The notes below the pieces were generated by a model. The model was given only the letters and a program-made list of their open reading frames with translations. It made no database searches and was not told the origin of the DNA. Below are positions 1-4,843 of a stretch of DNA of 5,460 nucleotides, piece by piece. This stretch comes from JASLBX01 sp036374175. GTDB lineage: Bacteria; Actinomycetota; Actinomycetes; Jiangellales; Jiangellaceae. Positions within the stretch are counted from its first letter, which is position 1; each line of letters begins with the position of its first letter. The stretch covers positions 1-5,460 of the forward strand of contig DASUUH010000096.1 of NCBI GenBank assembly GCA_036374175.1. The letters are read 5' to 3'. The position numbers and the translations under genes were made by a program.

Positions 1-357
1 CGAAGGGACCAGAGCGCTCCCGCCATCACACGTTCTTCCAACGGCAGCACGAAGAGATTAGGCAGTAGTGGAAGTCGACGACCCGAACTCACCGCTGGCG
101 CTGGCCCCGGGACGACCAACGGCCACCAGAATGTCAACAAGGACCGCAGCGAGCGTACAAGCGGCCGATCAGTGGCCGAAGTTGAGGATATCCGGCGGTG
201 GGTCCGGGCAGCGGCAGCTTCCGGTGACCGCGTGACCGGCGAAACCGTTGGACGCTGGCTTGGCGTGTCCGCCCGCACGGGACGTCGACGACTTTCGGCG
301 GTGCTCGACGAGGACCCCGAGCTGGCCGATGTGATTGGGCAAGCCCGTGTGGAATGA
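1..357 (+). CDS. C-terminal part of an HTH protein, likely from a plasmid or integrative element (5' end outside window)
   Basis: The frame is open from the first base to a TGA at 355-357, giving 118 residues. No Shine-Dalgarno precedes the GTG at 172, so a short 61-residue gene starting there is less likely than the tail of a longer protein. The first ~57 residues are rich in Ser, Gly, Arg and Asn and look like a disordered linker. Residues ~58-98 form a compact domain with a helix-turn-helix, containing RVTGETVGRWLGVSARTGRR, followed by an acidic helix. A similar terminal HTH (GVS-RTGRR) is found at the end of actinobacterial transfer or replication-associated proteins, for example after DUF2637/SpdB-type membrane regions. 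That family link is from memory and the upstream domain is not visible. Rare codons (AGG, AGA, TTA) in the linker fit accessory DNA. Coding is fairly likely; function is unassigned beyond DNA binding. Confidence 0.55.
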   Translation, partial: RRDQSAPAITRSSNGSTKRLGSSGSRRPELTAGAGPGTTNGHQNVNKDRSERTSGRSVAEVEDIRRWVRAAAASGDRVTGETVGRWLGVSARTGRRRLSAVLDEDPELADVIGQARVE

Positions 358-655
358 GGCTCGAGCTCCCTGTCAACGGCAGCCTCGGGCGGCACGCTGC
401 ATGCTCACGAGCCAGTGGCGCAGTCGTCCATCGGTCGACGGTGCAGCCCTCCGTTGGCTGGCGCACATACCCATGTCCCAGGCGTCTTGCGCAGTAGTCG
501 CCGCGGCGGCCGGCACACAGCCGCGAGCCGGATCGTAAGCCGTGTCACAGATGGCCGGAGTCACCGGCGATACCGTCCACAGACTGCGGCTGTCGGCAGG
601 CAGGCCAGTCAGCCCGGTGAGGCGCCGAAGCCACTCGCATCGACAGGAGCATGGA
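358..655. other. Gene-poor gap upstream of the MBL hydrolase
   Basis: These ~300 bp hold no reading frame with a ribosome-binding site or recognisable protein. I see only weak inverted repeats: CAGCC/GGCTG at 444-448 and 456-460, and GCCGG/CCGGC at 554-558 and 564-568. No T-tract follows either. No tRNA, attachment site or convincing -35/-10 pair was found. The promoter of the hydrolase is presumably here but cannot be placed. Confidence 0.5.
645..649 (+). promoter_or_regulatory. Shine-Dalgarno AGGAG that sets the MBL hydrolase start
   Basis: AGGAG lies six bases before the ATG at 656. The frame is open further upstream, with a GTG at 542, but that stretch encodes 38 Arg/Ser/His-rich residues with no ribosome-binding site and no resemblance to the fold. 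ATG 656 is therefore preferred. Confidence 0.8.
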
Positions 656-1663
656 ATGAGCGAACTACCCGCGCTGAACTTCTACCCCGACCCAGCCCGT
701 TACGCAGCCGTCCCGGCCGTGGCATACGACGAGCGCAGCCCTCGGATGATGGACGCGATCCAGTCGCAGGGCTTCTTCACTGATGAGATTCGCGGCGGCG
801 TCCACTACGCGACCGATGGTTGGTACTTCATGCTGGTGGTGGAACACGACAACGGGGTCGTGGTCGTCGATGCGCCACCGACGCTCGGGCCGGATTTCCT
901 CGGTGGCAACATCCTCAAAGCCGTGCGCGAGATCTCGGATAAGCCGATCACCCATGTCATTTACAGCCACCACCACCGCGACCACATTGGTGCGGCCAAC
1001 GTGTTCCCCGATGATGTGACGATCATCGCGCAGCGTGAATGCGCTGCCTACGTCAAATCCGCCAAGGACCCGCAACGACCAGTGCCGACGGTCGTGTTCG
1101 AGGACTCATACGCGCTGAGCGTAGGCGGCCAGAAACTCCAACTGGACTACCACGGCAATATCCACTGTCCGGGCAATATCTTCATCTACGCACCAGCGCA
1201 ACAGATCTTGATGAACGTGGACGTCATATTTCCAGGATGGGTGCCGTTTAGCAGCCTGGCGATGGCATCGGAGCTGCGAGGGTTTCGACGCGGACACGAT
1301 GTGGTCCTCGGCTACGACTTCGATGTGTTCGTTCCGGGCCATCTAACCCGCCTCGGCACACGCAGTGACGTGGAAGTTCAACAGCAGTACGTCCAAGACC
1401 TCGTCGACACCGCCATGAAGTACCTCGATGACGTCTCACCAGCCCGCAACGCCTTTGGTGTCGAACCGAGCTTCATGAACACCGCCGAGCGAGTCGGCGG
1501 CCTGCAGAACGCGTGGCTGGTGTTCGATACCTATCTCAACGCGGTGGCCGAGAAGGTGGCGGACGAGGTCCTGCCACGCTGGATCGACAGGCTGGCGGGC
1601 GCGGATGTGTTCACCCGGTCTCACGCCTGGGAAGTCGTCGAGCGCTTGCGGATCGACGCATGA
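656..1663 (+). CDS. Metallo-beta-lactamase-fold metallohydrolase
   Basis: This 335-residue protein starts MSELPALNFYPD and has no signal peptide or membrane segment, so it should be cytoplasmic. The metal-site set of the superfamily is present: SHHHRDH gives H105-x-H107-x-D109-H110, then H170 in IHCPGNI, D189 in NVDVIFPG, and H229 in VPGHLTRLG. This set normally binds two metals, usually zinc, and activates a water for hydrolysis. The H170 motif reads H-C-P-G-N, closer to the H-x-x-D/G-N of class B1-like enzymes than to the H-T-P-G-H of glyoxalase II types. The last ~100 residues are mostly helical in character and lie outside the core fold; they may shape the substrate pocket. The substrate cannot be named. 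The superfamily covers lactams, thioesters, lactones, sulfates and phosphodiesters, and nothing shows that this is a resistance enzyme. It stands alone, convergent with the downstream regulator. Confidence 0.9.
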   Translation: MSELPALNFYPDPARYAAVPAVAYDERSPRMMDAIQSQGFFTDEIRGGVHYATDGWYFMLVVEHDNGVVVVDAPPTLGPDFLGGNILKAVREISDKPITHVIYSHHHRDHIGAANVFPDDVTIIAQRECAAYVKSAKDPQRPVPTVVFEDSYALSVGGQKLQLDYHGNIHCPGNIFIYAPAQQILMNVDVIFPGWVPFSSLAMASELRGFRRGHDVVLGYDFDVFVPGHLTRLGTRSDVEVQQQYVQDLVDTAMKYLDDVSPARNAFGVEPSFMNTAERVGGLQNAWLVFDTYLNAVAEKVADEVLPRWIDRLAGADVFTRSHAWEVVERLRIDA

Positions 1664-1707
1664 GGTCGAGAATTATGCCCTCGTGCGGAATCGGGGACGA
1701 GCCCACA

Positions 1708-1720
1708 GCTCAAGTTGAGC
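1708..1720. repeat. Short perfect inverted repeat in the convergent gap
   Basis: GCTCAA and TTGAGC flank a single central G. It lies 45 bp past the hydrolase stop. The one-base centre makes it a poor RNA hairpin and more like a dyad for a DNA-binding protein. Chance occurrence is possible. Confidence 0.3.
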
Positions 1721-1737
1721 GCGAAGCCCGTGATGGT

Positions 1738-1754
1738 GGCCGCGATCTTCGGCC
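1738..1754 (+). terminator. Weak candidate terminator hairpin after the MBL hydrolase
   Basis: GGCCG (1738-1742) can pair with CGGCC (1750-1754) across a seven-base loop. Only TTA follows, not a T-run, so intrinsic termination is uncertain. GC-rich actinobacteria often use hairpins without U-tails, which is the only reason to list it. Confidence 0.25.
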
Positions 1755-1782
1755 TTAGCGCCGAATTCAGGCGTTGTTGGGG

Positions 1783-1796
1783 CCTGACCGGTCAGG
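1783..1796. repeat. 14-bp perfect palindrome between convergent genes
   Basis: CCTGACCGGTCAGG is self-complementary without a spacer. As RNA it would form a five-pair stem with a CCGG loop on either strand, so it could be a bidirectional terminator for the converging units, or a dyad operator. It lies 21 bp past the regulator's stop. The role is inferred from position only. Confidence 0.3.
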
Positions 1797-1817
1797 TGGG
1801 CACCTCCGGTCGTGCTG

Positions 1818-2525
1818 TCACAGGTCGCCGGCTTGGGCGGTGAGTTCCGGGCCGTTGAGGATGGTAATTCGGCCTCGGCCGAGGCGGACTATGCCGCGGT
1901 CGGCGAAATCGCCGAGCACCTTGGTGGCCGTTTCGCGCGACGTACCGGCCAACTCGGCGATCTGCTCGTGAGTAATGGCGATCACCTGCCCACGCGGAGT
2001 GAGAACGTGGCGCCGCTGCTGCCCGGCCAGCGTATGGAGCGTGCCGGCCACCCGCTGGGGCACGCTCTTGAAAAAGCTGTCCGAAAGCCGACGCTCCATC
2101 TCGGCGAGCCGCTTACCAAGGTTCTCAGCAATACGAGCAGCAATGCGCGGATCGGAGAGCAGGAAGCGATGGACGTCCGCCCGGCTCATCACGCATACGA
2201 CTGTCTCTTCCATCGCCTCGGCGAAGTTGTCGTACATGCGCTGGCCAAGCAGCACCATCTCGCCGAAGATCGTCCCCGGGGTGATGAGTGCTGTCGTAAG
2301 CGCCTTCCCGTCCGGTGAGACCCGGAACACGCGAACCCGCCCTCGCTTGAGAATGAAGAGCGCCTCGATCGGATTGTGCGGTGAGTACAGAAGCTCGCCC
2401 GCTGCGAAGGTCTTACGGGGCGCGGCGGCGTCCATGGCGTCCATCTCAGCCTTGCTGAGGTCGCGGAAGATGTCGACCTCGGCCATACACCAAGCCTTGA
2501 CCTCGAGTGTTCCCACTCGCTCCAC
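1818..2525 (-). CDS. Crp/Fnr-family transcriptional regulator (SdrP-like, probably not cAMP-dependent)
   Basis: The protein has 235 residues from GTG 2525. An N-terminal cyclic-nucleotide-type beta-barrel covers ~25-130, with GELLYSPHNPIEALFILKRG and PGTIFGEMVLLGQ. A long dimer helix follows (~131-160), then a winged HTH (~184-224) with ITHEQIAELAGTSRETATKVL and a GRGRITIL wing. CRP binds the cAMP phosphate with Arg-Ser/Thr shortly after the Gly-Glu. Here the aligned place reads YDNFAEA, so those residues are missing. Thermus SdrP, as I recall its sequence, is similar at this place and does not need cAMP. A single cysteine in the sensor half argues against an FNR iron-sulfur type. Start choice: GTG 2525 has a perfect AGGAGG eight bases before it. 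An ATG at 2486 (MAEVDIF, 222 residues) has only a weak site and would drop the WC just before it, which I believe relatives keep. The gene is divergent from the thiol-relay operon, with Crp-type boxes between them. Confidence 0.9.
   Translation of the reverse strand: MERVGTLEVKAWCMAEVDIFRDLSKAEMDAMDAAAPRKTFAAGELLYSPHNPIEALFILKRGRVRVFRVSPDGKALTTALITPGTIFGEMVLLGQRMYDNFAEAMEETVVCVMSRADVHRFLLSDPRIAARIAENLGKRLAEMERRLSDSFFKSVPQRVAGTLHTLAGQQRRHVLTPRGQVIAITHEQIAELAGTSRETATKVLGDFADRGIVRLGRGRITILNGPELTAQAGDL
2504..2519 (-). repeat. Hairpin just inside the regulator's coding start (GNRA loop)
   Basis: On the - strand, CGAGTG and CACTCG pair around GGAA, a GNRA-type tetraloop. With GTG 2525 as start it lies within codons ~3-8 and could slow or tune initiation. 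If translation began at ATG 2486 it would be leader RNA 17 bases upstream. As DNA it could also be an operator dyad. The pairing is seen; the role is inferred. Confidence 0.45.
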
Positions 2526-2533
2526 GTCTGAGA

Positions 2534-2539
2534 CCTCCT
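2534..2539 (-). promoter_or_regulatory. Shine-Dalgarno AGGAGG for the Crp-like regulator
   Basis: The - strand reads AGGAGG, then eight bases, then GTG (2525-2523). It is the strongest ribosome-binding site on this side and is the main reason for choosing the GTG over the ATG at 2486. It begins three bases after the hairpin at 2543-2576. Confidence 0.7.
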
Positions 2540-2542
2540 CGC

Positions 2543-2576
2543 GCCGACCTGGAGCCCACGGTGGGGGCTGGTCGGC
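2543..2576 (-). ncRNA. Leader hairpin B upstream of the regulator
   Basis: On the - strand, GCCGACC (2576-2570) pairs with GGTCGGC (2549-2543), seven pairs. Inside it AGCCC (2569-2565) pairs with GGGCT (2557-2553), five pairs. There is a three-base bulge on one side and a seven-base loop. Its 3' foot is three bases from the Shine-Dalgarno. This suggests a structured 5' leader, if transcription starts upstream of 2613. It matches no riboswitch family I recognise. Confidence 0.4.
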
Positions 2577-2587
2577 TTGGCCGGTCC

Positions 2588-2613
2588 GGTGGAGGGCATC
2601 GAGTCCCTCCACC
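2588..2613 (-). ncRNA. Leader hairpin A upstream of the regulator
   Basis: GGTGGAGGG and CCCTCCACC form nine perfect pairs around an eight-base loop. No T-run follows on either strand, so a terminator is unlikely. On the - strand the 3' arm contains CCTCC, which is complementary to GGAGG in the regulator's Shine-Dalgarno (2534-2539). A switch between self-pairing and sequestering that site is therefore possible. That switch is inference from sequence alone. Confidence 0.4.
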
Positions 2614-2777
2614 AGACAGTACCTCTCCTCGGATGTGGACATCAGACCTGCTGACGGTTTGTCATTGTTCGGTCCGGCAGCGCTCGCGGACCTGCGGCAG
2701 CCGGTGTGATCGTCACGTTGAGCCCCCCGTTGTTTAGGACGACGCGATCAGGTTAGACCGAAGCGAGCTACCGCTAA

Positions 2778-2791
2778 GTGACGGCGCTCAC
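2778..2791. promoter_or_regulatory. Crp-type box 1 (GTGA-N6-TCAC)
   Basis: GTGA CGGCGC TCAC has the half-sites and six-base spacing of the Crp/GlxR-type operator core. It lies 252 bp from the regulator's GTG and 208 bp from the lipoprotein ATG, so it could serve either promoter. The outer T and A of the full consensus are absent. Confidence 0.45.
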
Positions 2792-2835
2792 GTTCGCCTG
2801 GAAGCGCGATGCCCGCGTTCCGCCTCAGCTTTGAT

Positions 2836-2860
2836 CACCGCCACCGACTCGGCGGCGGTG
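2836..2860. repeat. 25-bp near-perfect palindrome in the divergent region
   Basis: Arms CACCGCC (2836-2842) and GGCGGTG (2854-2860) share their centre, C2848, with an inner CCGA/TCGG pair (2844-2847, 2849-2852). One mismatch (2843/2853) gives 11 of 12 paired positions. It fits a large operator dyad, or a strong hairpin in a leader of the downstream operon. It contains no GTGA half-site, so it is probably not bound by the Crp-like protein. Confidence 0.4.
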
Positions 2861-2922
2861 CGCCGTGCTCACGTCACTGTTACGAGCTCGCTGCTCTCAT
2901 ACCGTGTCTAGCTGTCCCGTAC

Positions 2923-2936
2923 GTGACCGTGGTCAC
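2923..2936. promoter_or_regulatory. Crp-type box 2 (GTGA-N6-TCAC) upstream of the DUF3179 operon
   Basis: GTGACC and GGTCAC are six-base arms around GT, giving a GTGA-N6-TCAC core with extra symmetry in the spacer. It ends 63 bp before the lipoprotein ATG, a plausible operator position. The divergent Crp-like regulator is the obvious candidate binder, though a genomic Crp homologue could bind too. No confident -10/-35 was found, so activation and repression cannot be separated. Confidence 0.5.
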
Positions 2937-2949
2937 CGACGCCAGTGCC

Positions 2950-2982
2950 CGTCGGGCTGAGCCTGGAGAGGGAAGCCCGACG
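2950..2982 (+). ncRNA. Hairpin abutting the Shine-Dalgarno of the DUF3179 gene
   Basis: CGTCGGGCT (2950-2958) pairs perfectly with AGCCCGACG (2974-2982) around a 15-base loop. The stem ends one base before GGGAGG (2984-2989). In the mRNA it would sit directly against the ribosome-binding site. It could be a protein- or ligand-sensing leader, or simply a stabilising 5' structure. Confidence 0.45.
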
Positions 2983-2983
2983 T

Positions 2984-2989
2984 GGGAGG
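2984..2989 (+). promoter_or_regulatory. Shine-Dalgarno GGGAGG for the DUF3179 lipoprotein
   Basis: GGGAGG, with a second GAGG at 2991-2994, precedes ATG 3000. An in-frame GTG at 2982 lies inside the hairpin and ahead of these sites, so it is rejected as the start. Confidence 0.7.
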
Positions 2990-2999
2990 CGAGGCAACG

Positions 3000-4247
3000 A
3001 TGGCGCCGAGAAGACGATGGGCGACCGGCGCGGCGGCCGCCGTGAGCCTGATCCTCTTGCTGGCAGCGTGCGTGGGGACTGAAGGCCCGGACGATGCCGG
3101 CGATAGCGCGACTGCGGACCCGGGCGTCGATTCGGACGATAGGGTCGCTGACGCTCCTGAGCCCGTTCAGCTGCCGCAGGCCGCGAGTGGCCCGCGGGAG
3201 GACGTGCCGTCCGCGTTGCGTGACATGACTGACAGTGCGTTTCCGGAGCCGCTGATCGACCCGGCGGAGATCCTGTCCGGTGGTCCGCCGCCGGACGGCA
3301 TTCCGGCGATAGACACCCCTACGTTCGAGCGGGTGTCCGACGTGGACTGGCTGGCGGACGATGAGGCGGTGCTGGCGATCGAGATCGACGGCGATGCGCG
3401 GGCTTATCCGTATCAGATCTTGACGTGGCACGAGATCGTGAACGACACGGTCGGCGGGATCCCGGTGGCGGTCACGTACTGCCCGCTGTGCAACTCCGGT
3501 GTCGGCTTCGATCGGCGGGTCGGTGACAAGGTGCTCGATTTCGGCACATCCGGGCGGCTGTACGCCAGCAACCTGGTCATGTACGACCGGCAAACCGAAT
3601 CGCTGTGGCCGCAGCTGACCGGCCAGGCAGCCGTCGGTGTGATGACCGGGACGCAGCTGGCGTTCGTTCCGGTGTTCCCGGTCGGCTGGAGGGATTTCCG
3701 CGAGGCGCATCCGGATGGTTGGGTGCTGTCCCGGGACACCGGGTACTCCAGGGACTACGGCCGCAACCCGTATCTCGGGTATGACGCGGACCCGGGGCGG
3801 GACCCGTTGTTCGGTGCGCCGACCGACGATGAGCGGCTGTTCCCGCTGGAGCGTGTCATCGCCCTGGAGGGTGTCGGCGAGACGGTGGCGGTGTTGCGCA
3901 GCCTCGTCGAACAAGCCGGAGTGCTCGCCGAGACGGTCGGCGGCCAACCGCTCGTGCTGTTGTTCACCGAGGGTCAGAACTCGGCACTGGAGGCGCCATC
4001 GGTGGCCGAGGGACGCGATATCGGCACGGTCGCGGTGTTCGACCCCACGGTGGACGGCACCGTGCTGACCTTCGCGGCCAGCGGCGACGGCCGGTTCACG
4101 GACACCCAGACCGGGTCGAGCTGGACCATTCGCGGCCGAGCCGTCGACGGACCCCTGACCGGCGAGCAGCTGGCGGGTTATCCGTTCATCGACACCTTCT
4201 GGAAGAGCTGGGTGGCGTTCGCGCCGGACACCCGGCTGGTCGATTGA
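3000..4247 (+). CDS. DUF3179-domain lipoprotein with a CPLC motif
   Basis: This 415-residue exported lipoprotein opens with Arg residues, a hydrophobic segment (~8-23) and the lipobox L21-A22-A23-C24, so C24 should be lipidated at the outer face of the membrane. A polar Asp/Pro-rich linker follows to ~residue 65. From ~75 to the end it reads as DUF3179. Markers are AYPYQILTWHEIVND (H144), VTYCPLCNSGVGFDR (C161, C164), FGTSGRLYASNLVMYDRQT, SLWPQLTG, and a final TGSSW-GRAVDGPLTG-FWKSWVAFAPDT region. The biochemical role of DUF3179 is not known to me. The conserved C-P-x-C could be a redox pair or a metal or cofactor ligand. It is first in an operon with a thioredoxin-like lipoprotein (11-base gap) and a CcdA-like protein, which favours a thiol-dependent role. 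The ATG is supported by a GGGAGG site. Confidence 0.9.
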   Translation: MAPRRRWATGAAAAVSLILLLAACVGTEGPDDAGDSATADPGVDSDDRVADAPEPVQLPQAASGPREDVPSALRDMTDSAFPEPLIDPAEILSGGPPPDGIPAIDTPTFERVSDVDWLADDEAVLAIEIDGDARAYPYQILTWHEIVNDTVGGIPVAVTYCPLCNSGVGFDRRVGDKVLDFGTSGRLYASNLVMYDRQTESLWPQLTGQAAVGVMTGTQLAFVPVFPVGWRDFREAHPDGWVLSRDTGYSRDYGRNPYLGYDADPGRDPLFGAPTDDERLFPLERVIALEGVGETVAVLRSLVEQAGVLAETVGGQPLVLLFTEGQNSALEAPSVAEGRDIGTVAVFDPTVDGTVLTFAASGDGRFTDTQTGSSWTIRGRAVDGPLTGEQLAGYPFIDTFWKSWVAFAPDTRLVD

Positions 4248-4258
4248 GAGGATTGTTG

Positions 4259-4843
4259 ATGCGACGTCTGGCCGGCAACGTCGTCGTGCTTGTCGTGTTG
4301 TTGGCGGCGTGCGGGTCCGATGACTCGGGGACGCAGCCAACGGGTCCAGCCGAGGAGCGGGACGTGGCATCCGGTACGCAGCAGACGCCAGACGTGGCTG
4401 CCTCATTCGAGATCGTCGCGTATCAGGGTTCGGAGGCGCTTGGGGGTTCTGAGATCGATTTCGCGTCGCTGCTGGGCCATGGGACGCCGGTGATCCTGAA
4501 CTTCTGGGCGGCGCAGTGCCCGCCCTGTCTTGCCGAGATGCCGTGGTTCGAGTCGGCGTGGCAGGACAGCGACGGCGGTGTGCTGCTGGTGGGGGTCGAT
4601 GTCGGCCCATTCACCCAGCTCGGCACGAACGAGCAGGGCGCCGAGCTGCTCGCTGATCTGGGGATCACCTATCCGGCGGCCTACGCAGCCGACGACGCGC
4701 CGCTGCGCCAGCTGTCCGTGACGAGCATGCCGACCACCGTGTTCTTCGACGGGGCCGGCCAGATCGTCGACAAGCACGGCGGGTTGCTCACCGAGCAGCA
4801 GATCAGGGACTGGTTCGCGACTCTGTCCGGTGATGCACCGTGA
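4259..4843 (+). CDS. TlpA/ResA-like thioredoxin-fold lipoprotein
   Basis: The product has 194 residues. A signal peptide ends in the lipobox L15-A16-A17-C18, followed by a Ser/Gly/Thr-rich tether. The thioredoxin-fold domain covers ~46-190. Its active site is NFWAAQCPPCLAEMPWF with C87 and C90, followed by VGVDVG and the cis-proline loop SMPTTVFFD (P158). Its likely role is a membrane-anchored, extracytoplasmic thiol-disulfide reductase. Family members reduce apocytochrome c or other exported thiol proteins. The residue before the first Cys is Gln, not the usual Trp, and the dipeptide between the cysteines is Pro-Pro; both may shift redox potential. ATG 4259 is chosen over TTG 4244, which overlaps the previous stop, because GAGG lies seven bases before the ATG and the signal peptide is compact. 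The next gene overlaps its stop by four bases, showing translational coupling. Confidence 0.92.
   Translation: MRRLAGNVVVLVVLLAACGSDDSGTQPTGPAEERDVASGTQQTPDVAASFEIVAYQGSEALGGSEIDFASLLGHGTPVILNFWAAQCPPCLAEMPWFESAWQDSDGGVLLVGVDVGPFTQLGTNEQGAELLADLGITYPAAYAADDAPLRQLSVTSMPTTVFFDGAGQIVDKHGGLLTEQQIRDWFATLSGDAP

Noticed and set aside
542..655. N-terminal extension of the MBL hydrolase from GTG 542
   Set aside because: It adds 38 basic, low-complexity residues with no ribosome-binding site; the ATG at 656 has AGGAG at ideal spacing.
656..1663. Antibiotic-resistance beta-lactamase
   Set aside because: The fold and metal ligands are shared across many hydrolases. There is no export signal and no motif specific to true beta-lactamases.
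2588..2613. Intrinsic terminator for either strand
   Set aside because: The stem is strong, but no T-run follows on either strand and it lies upstream of a divergent gene start, not after a gene end.
1975..2709. + strand open frame opposite the Crp-like gene
   Set aside because: Its product is Ser/Arg-rich with no domain, and it runs antisense to a well-formed Crp/Fnr protein and its leader.
2706..2716. Third Crp-like box (GTGA TCG TCAC)
   Set aside because: The half-sites are right but the spacer is three bases, not six, so both half-sites could not be bound in the usual Crp geometry.
2945..2989. TPP riboswitch resemblance (GTGCCC...GGGCTGAG)
   Set aside because: Only the first fragment of the consensus is mimicked. 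The second conserved half with its CTGAT and downstream core is missing, and the bases form a simple perfect hairpin instead.
2880..4610. Long - strand open frame (576 codons) opposite the DUF3179 gene
   Set aside because: It is a GC-driven shadow: Arg/Pro/His-rich, low complexity, no ribosome-binding site or recognisable domain. The + strand is a clear DUF3179 lipoprotein.
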